NCBI RefSeq assembly: GCF_024609325.1
Contig: NZ_JANHMQ010000001.1
Span: 1,240,001-1,304,000, forward strand
DNA from: Geothrix fuzhouensis
GTDB lineage: Bacteria; Acidobacteriota; Holophagae; Holophagales; Holophagaceae
Length of the DNA stretch: 64,000 nt
Reading direction: 5' to 3'
Part shown: positions 45,369-52,843 of the stretch, piece by piece
How the letters are laid out: each line of letters begins with the position of its first letter
How positions within the stretch are numbered: the first letter of the stretch is position 1
Notes under the pieces: generated by a model
What the model was told of the DNA's origin: nothing
Database searches by the model: none
Seen by the model: only the letters and a program-made list of their open reading frames with translations
Program-made: the position numbers and the translations under genes

Positions 45369-46172
45369 ATGAACTGGACCTACATCGGGATCGCGGCCCT
45401 CCTGCCGCTGGCGGTGGCGCTGGGCGTGACCCTGGCCGCCGGAGCCATCCAGGCCATCCGTCTCAACCGCCAAGGCGGTGCCAGCGGTGAGGCCCTCCAT
45501 CGCCTGCTGCACTCCATGGCCCTAGTATTCCCCGTGGCCTTCCTGGTCGTTTCCCTCTGGGATGGACGAAAAGTCTGGAAAGGCCTGGCTGGCGTGGCCG
45601 TAGGCCGATTGGCCGACCAGCGCACCATGGGACTGCTTCGGGCCGGCGGCCACCGCTTCCTCCGGCAAGATCCCGCCAAGGCCGCCTACTGGTACAGGAA
45701 GGCTGCCGAAGGGGGCGATGCGGAGAGCCAGCTGCTCCTAGCCCGGGCCCTGAACCAGGGCGCGGGCCTGCCCAGAGACCCCGCGGAAGCCCTCCGGTGG
45801 GCCGGGGCATCCGGCAACCAGGGCAATGCCGATGCCATGGTTCTCGCCGGCGATCTTCAACGCCAGGTCGATCCCGGGACAGCCGTGACCTGGTACCGGA
45901 GGGCAGTCGAGGCCTACCGGGTGCGCATCCAGCACCGCGATCCAGACGCATGCATGGCCTACGGCCTGCTCTTGATCAACGGCAAAGGTATCGAAAAGGA
46001 CCCCGTGGAGGGCCTGGCCCACCTGTACCTGGCCCGTCGCTTGGGCCTCGATCCCTTCAAAGTCCTCATCATCCAGCTGAGTGAAGTCTCCCTATCCAAG
46101 CCCCAGCGCTCCGAAGCCGCCCAGCGCGCCCTAGCCATCCAGAAAACCTTGCCCCCCCAGGGGAAAAGCTGA
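45369..46172 (+). CDS. Membrane-anchored Sel1-repeat protein
   Basis: 267 residues. Two N-terminal hydrophobic segments (about 5-30 and 45-63), then Sel1-like repeats: AAYWYRKAAEGGDAESQ, LRWAGASGNQGNADAM, VTWYRRAVEAY, EGLAHLYLARRLGL. Helical repeats of this type mediate protein contacts. It starts one base after the bcp stop. Its last codons (GKS, stop) coincide with the end motif of a repeat array. Confidence 0.8.
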   Translation: MNWTYIGIAALLPLAVALGVTLAAGAIQAIRLNRQGGASGEALHRLLHSMALVFPVAFLVVSLWDGRKVWKGLAGVAVGRLADQRTMGLLRAGGHRFLRQDPAKAAYWYRKAAEGGDAESQLLLARALNQGAGLPRDPAEALRWAGASGNQGNADAMVLAGDLQRQVDPGTAVTWYRRAVEAYRVRIQHRDPDACMAYGLLLINGKGIEKDPVEGLAHLYLARRLGLDPFKVLIIQLSEVSLSKPQRSEAAQRALAIQKTLPPQGKS

Positions 46173-46273
46173 GACAGGATGAACAGGATTGAAAGACGGA
46201 TTAACAGGATCCCAAAAGCTTTACTGAATCCTTAATCCTGTTAATCAATCACTTAATCCTGTCAATCTTGTCC
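46164..46273. repeat. Facing inverted AACAGGATT arrays
   Basis: Left array 46164-46211 (GAAAAGC end motif, GACAGGAT, GAACAGGATT, TTAACAGGAT) faces the right array 46226-46273 (AATCCTTAATCCTGTTAATC...). The left end overlaps the stop codon of the Sel1 gene. It lies between the convergent Sel1 and fabI genes and could form a long stem. Confidence 0.85.
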
Positions 46274-46295
46274 AAGCCTTTCGAACTCCCGACGC

Positions 46296-47075
46296 CTACC
46301 CCGCCATGACGCTGAAGCCACCGTCCACGTAGAGCACCTGGCCGGTGATGCCGCGGCCCATGTCGCTCACGAGAAAGACGCCGGCATCGCCCACTTCCAG
46401 TTGATCCGTGTCCCGCTGCAGGGGGGTGTGGGAGCGGTGGGCCTTGAGTTTGGAGCCGATGCCCGGAATGGCCGAGGAGGCCAGGGTCTTGATGGGGCCG
46501 GCGGAGATGGCGTTCACGCGGATGCCCTGAGGACCCAGGTCAGCAGCCAGGTACCTCACACTGGACTCCAGGGCGGCCTTGGCCACGCCCATCACGTTGT
46601 AGCCGGGCACCACCCGTTCGCCACCCAGGTAGGTGAGTGTCACGATGGAGCCGCCCTCGGCCATGAGGGGCTGGGCCGCGTTGCAGACCGCCGCCAGGGA
46701 ATAGGCGCTGATGTCGTGGGCCACCCGGAAATCCTCGCGGCTGGTCTCCACGAACCGGCCCTCCAGGGCCTGCCGGGGCGCGTAGGCCACGGCATGCACC
46801 AGGAAGTCGAGCTTGCCCCACTTCTTGCGGATTTCGTCGAAGGCCATGACGATCTGGCTATCGCTGCCCACGTCCATGGGCAGGAGGAGTGGATTCTTCA
46901 GGTCTGCCGCCAGCTCGCGGACATTCTCGCCCAGGCGCTCGTTCTGGTAGGTCAGGCAGAGCTGGGCGCCGGCCTCGGCCACCCTCTGGGTGATGCCCCA
47001 GGCGATGGACCGCTTGTTCGCCACGCCGATAATCAGCCCGCGCTTCCCCTCCAACAACCCACCCTTGGCGCTCAT
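46296..47075 (-). CDS. fabI: Enoyl-ACP reductase (NADH)
   Basis: Final reduction of the fatty-acid elongation cycle. 259 residues. The N-terminal GVANKRSIAWGI is the FabI variant of the Rossmann loop, the catalytic Tyr-x6-Lys is in YNVMGVAK, and RYLAADLGPQGIRVNAISAG follows. GGAGGAGA lies before ATG 47075. TATGCT about 40 bases upstream is a possible -10. Confidence 0.95.
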   Translation of the reverse strand: MSAKGGLLEGKRGLIIGVANKRSIAWGITQRVAEAGAQLCLTYQNERLGENVRELAADLKNPLLLPMDVGSDSQIVMAFDEIRKKWGKLDFLVHAVAYAPRQALEGRFVETSREDFRVAHDISAYSLAAVCNAAQPLMAEGGSIVTLTYLGGERVVPGYNVMGVAKAALESSVRYLAADLGPQGIRVNAISAGPIKTLASSAIPGIGSKLKAHRSHTPLQRDTDQLEVGDAGVFLVSDMGRGITGQVLYVDGGFSVMAG

Positions 47076-47206
47076 GCGATCTCCTCCAGAGTCGTGTGCA
47101 GACAATCACTTAGCATAGCCGAACCCGCGCTACCGCGCTATACCCGGAGTCAGGACGAAGCCGCAGCTGCCAGTGATGACCGGACCCTGAAGCCTAAAGA
47201 TGTTCA

Positions 47207-47349
47207 GCCACCGATTTCAGTGATTTCACTGATCAATCCAGTGATTCTCTGTTCCAGCGCAGCACGGGCTCTAGGGAGGGTGTCAGGCCCATGCGGGAAG
47301 CATCCGGAGCCTAATCACTGCCATCACTGTAATCACTCGAATCGGTGGC
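47207..47349. repeat. Composite intergenic element D (short form)
   Basis: Arms 47207-47246 and 47312-47349 are inverted arrays of ATCACTG-type 9-mers (GCCACCGATT/AATCGGTGGC at the ends). The interior (47247-47311) keeps sequences of copy C in reverse (GGATGCTTCCCGCATGGGCC) but lacks the large hairpin, so it looks like a deletion form. It lies between the tandem ccdB and fabI genes. Confidence 0.8.
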
Positions 47350-47360
47350 GGAAAATATTT

Positions 47361-47678
47361 TCAGAACCCCGTTAGCAGCAGATCCATCGCCGCAAGGATC
47401 TCGCCCCTCGAAGACAACAGATCACCCGCGATGGCCCCCAACTCCCGCCGCGGGATGCCTGCCAACTCCGGGACTATGGCCACCAGCGGCTGTCCCTGGA
47501 AGTCCACCACCGGGGTCAGTCGGGACATAGTGTGGACATTGGCGGCATCGGTCCGGTACAGGGGCACCACCAACCGCGTCCCGAGCATGGAGAGAACCTC
47601 CGATTGCACATCCAGCAGGAAGGGAATGGCTGTGTTCGTCCCTGGATTCGGGTTCCGGAACACGGAATACGAGACCAT
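47361..47678 (-). CDS. ccdB: CcdB-family toxin
   Basis: 105 residues. SVFRNPNPGTNTAIPFLLDVQSEVL and the C-terminal LAAMDLLLTGF match CcdB, which poisons DNA gyrase in characterised members (the terminal aromatic/Gly region contacts gyrase). ATG overlaps the ccdA stop (ATGA). Confidence 0.92.
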   Translation of the reverse strand: MVSYSVFRNPNPGTNTAIPFLLDVQSEVLSMLGTRLVVPLYRTDAANVHTMSRLTPVVDFQGQPLVAIVPELAGIPRRELGAIAGDLLSSRGEILAAMDLLLTGF

Positions 47679-47902
47679 CAGAAGGTCCGGAGGCCGTCGC
47701 TGAACACGCCCTGGGCTTCGATCCTTCGGTTGTAGGCCTCGACCGCCGCCCGGTTCTCCTCCGCCCAGCGTTCCGCCAGCCGGACACTCACAGCGTAGGT
47801 GAGCGCCTCCTCAGCCACGCTCGAGAGGTTGAGCCCCAGCTCCCGAGCCTGCCGCAGGAGATCGGAATCCAAGCTGAGATTGACCGCCTTCTTGGATGCC
47901 AC
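47678..47902 (-). CDS. ccdA: CcdA-family antitoxin
   Basis: 74 residues from GTG 47902: a ribbon-helix-helix N-terminus (KKAVNLSLDSDLLRQARELG) and a C-terminal toxin-binding tail (WAEENRAAVEAYNRRIEAQG). GGAGG lies 5 bases before GTG 47902. ATG 47926 would add eight residues, but it lies within a palindromic putative operator, so the GTG is preferred. Autorepression with CcdB is the family rule. Confidence 0.85.
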   Translation of the reverse strand: MASKKAVNLSLDSDLLRQARELGLNLSSVAEEALTYAVSVRLAERWAEENRAAVEAYNRRIEAQGVFSDGLRTF

Positions 47903-47918
47903 GGATCCTCCGACATGA

Positions 47919-47939
47919 ATGCGCATTAAACATGCGCAT
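47919..47939 (-). promoter_or_regulatory. Probable ccdAB operator: two ATGCGCAT palindromes
   Basis: Two identical 8-bp palindromes, ATGCGCAT, at 47919-47926 and 47932-47939, 13 bases centre to centre, lie 17 bases upstream of the chosen ccdA start. On the minus strand TTGACG lies just before them. Spacing fits cooperative ribbon-helix-helix dimers. Confidence 0.55.
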
Positions 47940-47978
47940 CTTCCCTATTATCGTCAATCCCCAAGAGAAAGCCTTTCT

Positions 47979-48188
47979 GCCACCGATTTCGGTAATGGAC
48001 AGCGATTGGGCCCCGGATGCTTCCCACATGGGCCGGCCAGAGGCCACCCCCGGCTCTGCCGGAAGTCAGGGAGGGTGCCAGGGCCGCGCATCCGAAAAAG
48101 GCACGGCCCTGGCACCTTTCCTGGCGCCCTTGCCGCGCTGGGACAAAGATTCACTGGCTTGATCACTGGAATCACTGAAATCAGCGGC
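47979..48188. repeat. Composite intergenic element C
   Basis: Fills most of the 338-base gap between divergent ccdA and the TPR gene. Arms 47979-48006 and 48161-48188 are inverted (GCC-CGATTTC / GAAATCAGCGGC, units ATCACTGGA ATCACTGAA). The inner hairpin pairs 48074-48089 with 48101-48116 (15/16 bp, loop with GAAAAAG). Flanking blocks match A and B (CCGGCTCTGCCGGAAGTCAG) and D (GGATGCTTCCCACATGGGCC). Confidence 0.85.
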
Positions 48189-48207
48189 GAAAAAAGTTCT
48201 TCCCCCC

Positions 48208-48247
48208 AATCCTGTTCATCCTGTCCTCAATCCTGTTAATCCTGTCT
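48208..48247. repeat. AACAGGATT-family array (complement orientation)
   Basis: AATCCTGTT CATCCTGTC CTCAATCCTGTT AATCCTGTC, 9-nt units, 20 bases after element C and 17 before the TPR gene start. A facing array lies at the other end of that gene (49348-49378). Confidence 0.85.
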
Positions 48248-48264
48248 TCGCTTTTGTTGGAGGG

Positions 48265-49359
48265 ATGCCCGTGCTCCCCTTGGCCCCCATCTCCCTCGTC
48301 ACCCTCATCGCTCTCGCCCCATCCACCGCTCATCCCTTCCGCGCCGACCTCAACGCCGGGCACTACCTCAAGGTGCTGGCCGAAGCCGAGGCCCGTCTGC
48401 GCCAGGACGGGGCCAACGCTGCTGCCTGGGCGGCCAAGTCCCAGGCCTTGTCCAGCCTGCAGCGGTTCACTGAGGCCCACTCCGCCGCTGACCGGGCGGT
48501 CTCCCTGCAACCGGGGTTGGCGGATGCCCTCCTGGCCCGGGGTCTGGCCCAGGCCGGCGAAGCCATCCGTCAGCGCGACCTCGGCAGCCTGCGGGGAGCC
48601 CTGGGTGCCATGGATGATTTGCGCGCCGCCACTCAGGCCGACCCCACCCTCGCCCCCGCCTGGATGAGCCTGGGGCTGGCCTACGAGCTGCTGCCGGGGA
48701 TCCTGGGCGGCTCCACGAAGAAGGCCCTGCGCTGCGCCGACCAGCTGCGGCGCGTGGCCCCCGCCCGGGGGGATCTGCTCCAGGCCCTGGTCCTGGTGGA
48801 AGAAGACCAGTGGTGGGAAGCCCAACCCTATTTCGGCCGCGCCTTGGCCCAGGCGCCGCAGGATCCCGAAGTGGTGGGCCAGTGGCTCGATGCCCTGGAC
48901 CGCCGACCTGCCAAGAAGGCCCTGGGCGAGGCTGGGAAGAACGCCCGACTGCTGGCCGAAGCCTCCCGTCTGCTGCCCGGCGTCCGCACCCGCGCCCGCG
49001 GCGTGGCCGCCGTCAGCGACGCCTACCTGCACGGTGGGCGGCCCGACCTCGCCTGGCAGGTCGTCCAGGAGCACCTCACCCAAGTGGACGCCCCCAGTCT
49101 GCTCCGACTCCAGATGGGCAAAGTGGCCGCCGTCAGCGGCCTCCACCGCCCTGAAGGCCTCGCCGCCCTCGACCAGGTGCTGCGCGAGCCCCTCGAAGGC
49201 GGCAGTTCCGGTTACCCCGGCGCCTGGTGGCGCAAAGGCCAGATCCTCCGCGACCTCGGCAGGAAGGACGAAGCCCGCAAAGCCGCCCAGGAAACCCTCA
49301 ATCTCGATCCCAGGCACCGGGGGGCGCGGGAACTGCTGGAAAACCTTGGACAGGATTGA
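48265..49359 (+). CDS. TPR-repeat protein
   Basis: 364 residues. A hydrophobic N-terminus (LAPISLVTLIALAPSTA) may be a signal peptide, then TPR-like helices: NAAAWAAKSQALSSLQRFTEA, PAWMSLGLAYELLPG, and a clear C-terminal unit GAWWRKGQILRDLGRKDEA. Probably periplasmic; function unknown. ATG 48265 abuts GGAGGG, so GTG 48271 is a possible real start. The final codons (GQD, stop) come from the AACAGGATT-type repeat. Confidence 0.75.
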   Translation: MPVLPLAPISLVTLIALAPSTAHPFRADLNAGHYLKVLAEAEARLRQDGANAAAWAAKSQALSSLQRFTEAHSAADRAVSLQPGLADALLARGLAQAGEAIRQRDLGSLRGALGAMDDLRAATQADPTLAPAWMSLGLAYELLPGILGGSTKKALRCADQLRRVAPARGDLLQALVLVEEDQWWEAQPYFGRALAQAPQDPEVVGQWLDALDRRPAKKALGEAGKNARLLAEASRLLPGVRTRARGVAAVSDAYLHGGRPDLAWQVVQEHLTQVDAPSLLRLQMGKVAAVSGLHRPEGLAALDQVLREPLEGGSSGYPGAWWRKGQILRDLGRKDEARKAAQETLNLDPRHRGARELLENLGQD

Positions 49360-49454
49360 CAGGATTAAAAGCTGGATTAACAAGATTAAAGCTGGCAATT
49401 TTGGTCGTTAATCCTGTTCATCCTTAAGAATCCTGTTCATCCTGTCCCTGCTTT
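49348..49454. repeat. Facing inverted AACAGGATT arrays after the TPR gene
   Basis: Left array 49348-49388 (GACAGGATTGACAGGATT ... GGATTAACAAGATT) and right array 49408-49454 (GTTAATCCTGTTCATCC ... CCTGTTCATCCTGTCC) are inverted. The right end carries the CCTGCTTTTCC motif also seen at 43159-43169. It overlaps the TPR stop codon. Confidence 0.85.
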
Positions 49455-49713
49455 TCCATGCATGTGTACTCCTGGATGGCCAGGAAACCCTCCGGCTCGA
49501 CTCCAAGCAGCAAACGTGTGAATGGATGGACGCAATGGAGCCGGGACACTGACCCATCGCGTCAGTCCCTTGACGGGAGGCTGGGCCCGGCGGCTCCCCA
49601 CAGGCGGAAACCTCACCTGATGCCTTTCCCCGTCAATGGTTCCATTTCTCCCTGGCCCCTTGGCACAGGTATTGATACCTTCAGTCGCGGCAACCGCCCA
49701 TTAGGAGATCTCC
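49455..49713 (+). promoter_or_regulatory. pilA upstream region with sigma-54-like site
   Basis: This 259-base leader of pilA has no convincing gene. TGGCAC (49661-49666), 5 bases, then TTGAT (49672-49676) resembles a -24/-12 sigma-54 promoter, with the -12 GC imperfect (GA). It lies 38 bases before the start codon; TTAGGAG supplies the ribosome site. Control by the NtrC-type regulator at 11640-13094 is possible. Confidence 0.4.
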
Positions 49714-50262
49714 ATGAAGAACCAGAAGGGCTTTACCCTCATCGAGCTGCTGCTCGTGCTCGCTATCATCGGCATCATCAGCGCCATCGCCATTCCGGCC
49801 CTGCTCAGCCAGCGCGCCCGGGCCCGTGACAAGGCCTCCATTTCCAACCTGAATGGCCGCATCGGTGATCTGGTCGGCCAGTGGGACCGGCTCAAGGAAG
49901 GTGGCACTCCGAATAGTCAGACTACGGCGGCACTGAATTCATATCTCACCAACACAGCAAAGAGCGACCGTAGCCCTTGGGTGGCCTCTCAGTTGGCGTT
50001 CGCGACAATCGTTTCCGCCCAGGCTACCTCCACCACGGCCATCTCTGCTGTTGTCTCTGACATCAAGGGTATCGCGGCAACCATGCCCAAGGGGCAGGTC
50101 GCCTTCAAGGTCTGGTTCCCCCAAGCCGGCGGCGGTACGGCTGTCGTGAGTAATGTTACCGTCGTACAGAAGCCGGGTAGTGGCTTCATCGCCGGTGGCG
50201 TTATGATTGACGGCCTCGTCAATGGCACGAATGTCGTGACCAAGGTTAGCGCGCTGGAGTAG
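49714..50262 (+). CDS. pilA: Type IV major-pilin-like protein
   Basis: 182 residues. A very short leader MKNQKG is followed by FTLIELLLVLAIIGIISAIAIP, the classic prepilin site with Glu5. The globular part is Ser/Thr/Val-rich with no Cys pair and few aromatics. AGGAG precedes the ATG; a strong terminator follows. Codon use is somewhat less GC-rich in its second half than in neighbours, common for variable pilins. It is probably the main fibre subunit, but the pilin at 52345 is an alternative. Confidence 0.88.
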   Translation: MKNQKGFTLIELLLVLAIIGIISAIAIPALLSQRARARDKASISNLNGRIGDLVGQWDRLKEGGTPNSQTTAALNSYLTNTAKSDRSPWVASQLAFATIVSAQATSTTAISAVVSDIKGIAATMPKGQVAFKVWFPQAGGGTAVVSNVTVVQKPGSGFIAGGVMIDGLVNGTNVVTKVSALE

Positions 50263-50281
50263 GGTGGTTTTTGATAGATTC

Positions 50282-50314
50282 AAACCGGAGGCTACCAAGC
50301 CTCCGGTTTTTTTT
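50282..50314 (+). terminator. Rho-independent terminator after pilA
   Basis: Stem ACCGGAGGC/GCCTCCGGT (50284-50292 with 50299-50307) followed by eight T. It lies 20 bases after the pilA stop and just before the next gene. Confidence 0.94.
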
Positions 50315-50320
50315 GGGGTA

Positions 50321-52291
50321 ATGATGCGAAGGCTTCAAACCTTTTGGCGGTGGATCGCTCCTCTTGCCGCGGGATTCCTGGCGCTAGTCCTCCTGTTCCT
50401 CATGTTTTGGGTGGATGCCCGAGGCACAAACGCAGGACTAGGATCGCTCATTACCGAAGGGCTCACTTCCACCTACGGCAAGCGCTTCGCCTTCCGGCTG
50501 GTATTCGCCGAAATCGCCCCCTTGTACCTTGTCGGGGGGCTTATTGGCTGGCTGGCAGCCTTGGCTGCCGGAACGCTGGTGCTTGATCGCACCTGGCGGT
50601 CTGGCTGGACCTGGACCCAAGGCTTCCTCCTCTCCCTGGCTGGGCTGGTCTGGATCCACTGGATCTACTGGTGGGAGGTGCCCACGGCCATGTGGGTCAT
50701 CCCGGGCCTTTCCCGTCTACCGATCCTGGCTTCTCTCCTGCTGCTGCTCGGGCTGGCGGTGGGGTTGGCTTATCTGGGCTTGCGGCGAGTCGGGCGGGGC
50801 CAGAGCTGGGGGGGGCTGCGGCGCTTGGGGGTGTTGCTTATCTGCCTGACGGCCTGGGGCGGCCTGGCGGAACTTCCCCTCTGGCTGGCCCAGCGGACCC
50901 ACCCCCACGCGCCATCCGGCCATCCGGTCAAGGCACTGTTCCTGGGCATCGACGGCATGCGGGGGGACTTCCGGACCCAACCGGAGTTCAAGAGCTTCGC
51001 GGGTGTGTCCTACCCGAACGTCTATTCCCCCCTGCCCGCCACCCGCATGCTGTATCACCTCTTGTGGGGGGGGGATCCAGAGTTCTATTCCATCGCCACC
51101 GTGGTGCCGTCCATCGAGGAACTGACCGGCGAGGTCAACCTGAAGCTCCTAAAGGATGCCCAGGCACGTGGTCAGAAGGTGCGTTTCTTCATTGATGATG
51201 GCGGCACCATCAGCATCTCGGGGCGGACCTACCTGTTCGACCGGGTCACCATGCCCGCGCGGGGGTGGGAGAACTTCGTCAATTCCAACCTCGGTGTGCG
51301 CGTGCCACTGTTTGCGGCCTGGCTGGACATCCTGAGGGTGTTCCCCACCACCAACCCGTGGACGAACCCCGCGGCTGGACTGCACCAGACCTTGGAACAG
51401 GGGCGGGGAGCAGACTGGGTGATCTACCATTCCTGCCTCGCCCATCAACCCATTTTCCTCACCAGGAAGGAACTCGGGGAGATCCAAGGCTGGTGGAAAA
51501 TCCCAGCCAACCGTTTCAAACCCTTCAGCCAGCTTGAACAGATCGAGGCTCGTGACCTGGTGGAGCAGCCTCCGGCCCAGGATCCCTACCAGGCGTACCA
51601 GATCCGCATCCGGAGCATCCTCAAAGCCTGGGCTCCCATCTGGAACCAGCTCTCCAAGGATCCGGACTACCAGGATGCTTTTCGGGTGCTGACCTCGGAT
51701 CATGGGGAGCGCTTCTACCACGCCACCAAGGCCCTTCGCCTGGGAGGGGTGCATGGCTATGGCCTGGATCCCTGGGAATTGCGCGTACCCCTGGTCGTGG
51801 CCACGCCTGGCTGCGCCCAACAGCAGGTCCAAGGACCGGCCCGGGCCCTCAGCCTGCTGGATCTCCGGGATGTGACCGACCAGCTTTTGACTACGGGAAA
51901 GGTCCCAGACCCCGCACGGCTGGCCTCACGGCCGTTTGCGCCAGCCCGATTCCACACCCTTCGGGACACCCACTTCAGGCGATCTCTCAAGGAGTACCGG
52001 GAGTACACCACCGAGGGCATCATCAAGGCCACCTACATCCTGCCAGAGGGACTCTGGGCCATGATCTACGAGAAACCCGCCAGCGAACGAGGCGCGGATG
52101 TCTCCCTGGCCAAGGCAGAGGAAGATCATTTGACGGTCCTGAAGCCGCTCAAGGGAGGCGGGGCGGAGAAGACGGAATTCAAGGGGTACGACCTGATCGC
52201 CCAAGGCGATATCGACGAAAAGGAATTCCAGCGACTGAAGGCGATCATTGAGAAGGAGTTCTTCCGAACGCCCTGGAATCCATCGAAATAA
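50321..52291 (+). CDS. Membrane sulfatase/phosphotransferase-like protein
   Basis: 656 residues. Five N-terminal hydrophobic helices (about 10-195), then an extracytoplasmic alkaline-phosphatase-fold domain: metal Asp in FLGIDGMRGDF (near 206), a likely nucleophile Thr in SPLPATRMLYH, and TSDHGERF (near 460) with a later GGVHGYGLDP. This layout resembles LtaS or phosphoethanolamine transferases. Placed between two pilin genes, it may modify pilin or envelope lipid; that is inference. Start ATG 50321 or 50324. Confidence 0.75.
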   Translation: MMRRLQTFWRWIAPLAAGFLALVLLFLMFWVDARGTNAGLGSLITEGLTSTYGKRFAFRLVFAEIAPLYLVGGLIGWLAALAAGTLVLDRTWRSGWTWTQGFLLSLAGLVWIHWIYWWEVPTAMWVIPGLSRLPILASLLLLLGLAVGLAYLGLRRVGRGQSWGGLRRLGVLLICLTAWGGLAELPLWLAQRTHPHAPSGHPVKALFLGIDGMRGDFRTQPEFKSFAGVSYPNVYSPLPATRMLYHLLWGGDPEFYSIATVVPSIEELTGEVNLKLLKDAQARGQKVRFFIDDGGTISISGRTYLFDRVTMPARGWENFVNSNLGVRVPLFAAWLDILRVFPTTNPWTNPAAGLHQTLEQGRGADWVIYHSCLAHQPIFLTRKELGEIQGWWKIPANRFKPFSQLEQIEARDLVEQPPAQDPYQAYQIRIRSILKAWAPIWNQLSKDPDYQDAFRVLTSDHGERFYHATKALRLGGVHGYGLDPWELRVPLVVATPGCAQQQVQGPARALSLLDLRDVTDQLLTTGKVPDPARLASRPFAPARFHTLRDTHFRRSLKEYREYTTEGIIKATYILPEGLWAMIYEKPASERGADVSLAKAEEDHLTVLKPLKGGGAEKTEFKGYDLIAQGDIDEKEFQRLKAIIEKEFFRTPWNPSK

Positions 52292-52320
52292 AAGCCAGGG
52301 AACCCTTTTGGGGCCCTGGC
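52286..52320 (-). terminator. Terminator of the second pilin gene
   Basis: Stem GCCAGGG/CCCTGGC (52294-52300 with 52314-52320) with an AACC/GG-rich upper part. On the minus strand it ends in TTTTATTT. It overlaps the 3' end of the convergent sulfatase-like gene. Confidence 0.8.
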
Positions 52321-52344
52321 CGCTTACGAACGCTTACCAAACAG

Positions 52345-52788
52345 TCAATGCTGTCGGGCCAGTTCTTTCCCGGATTGGTCCGTCTGGTAGACCAGCCCAC
52401 CCCCGCCCTTGTTGTTGACGGATAAAACGTAGGTCAACCCCACGTTCTTGATCTCGACGGTGTAATCCATCTGCGAATTACCTTGGGGGGTGAAGCTGGG
52501 GGCGATGTCGGTGGAGGGGCGGGTTCCGTCCGATTTCCAGGTGTAGGTGCCTGCACCGCCGTAGAGTCCATTCTCGGCTTTGCGTGTTTCAAGGGCCATG
52601 GACAGCACCTTGGCATTCGACATGGCATCGCCAATGACCCGGGCCCGGGTGCGCTGGCCCAGGAAGGTGGGAATGGCGATGGCGCTGATGATGCCGATGA
52701 GGGCCATTACGAGCAACAGCTCGATTAGGGAGAAACCGCGGGCGTTGCCGGAGCGGCGGGGCGTCAAGCGGGACAGCAGGCCGGACAT
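52345..52788 (-). CDS. Second type IV pilin-like protein
   Basis: 147 residues. Leader with basic residues ending RG, then FSLIELLLVMALIGIISAIAIP with Glu5. The body has a repeated aromatic/Gly character (GLYGGAGTYTW) and no cysteines. ATG 52788 follows GAGG. It lies just downstream of pilC on the same strand, opposite to pilA. It could be a minor pilin or the pilin of a second fibre. Confidence 0.87.
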   Translation of the reverse strand: MSGLLSRLTPRRSGNARGFSLIELLLVMALIGIISAIAIPTFLGQRTRARVIGDAMSNAKVLSMALETRKAENGLYGGAGTYTWKSDGTRPSTDIAPSFTPQGNSQMDYTVEIKNVGLTYVLSVNNKGGGGLVYQTDQSGKELARQH

Positions 52789-52843
52789 GGGGACCTCCAG
52801 GGATCGCAGGAAAGCATGCAAGGGACGTGCGAAACCGCCGCGG

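Noticed and set aside
42576-48188. Insertion sequences
   Set aside because: No transposase gene lies in or near the elements; at most they are non-autonomous.
46164-49454. CRISPR array
   Set aside because: Repeats are 8-9 nt, degenerate and inverted, with no regular unique spacers and no cas genes.
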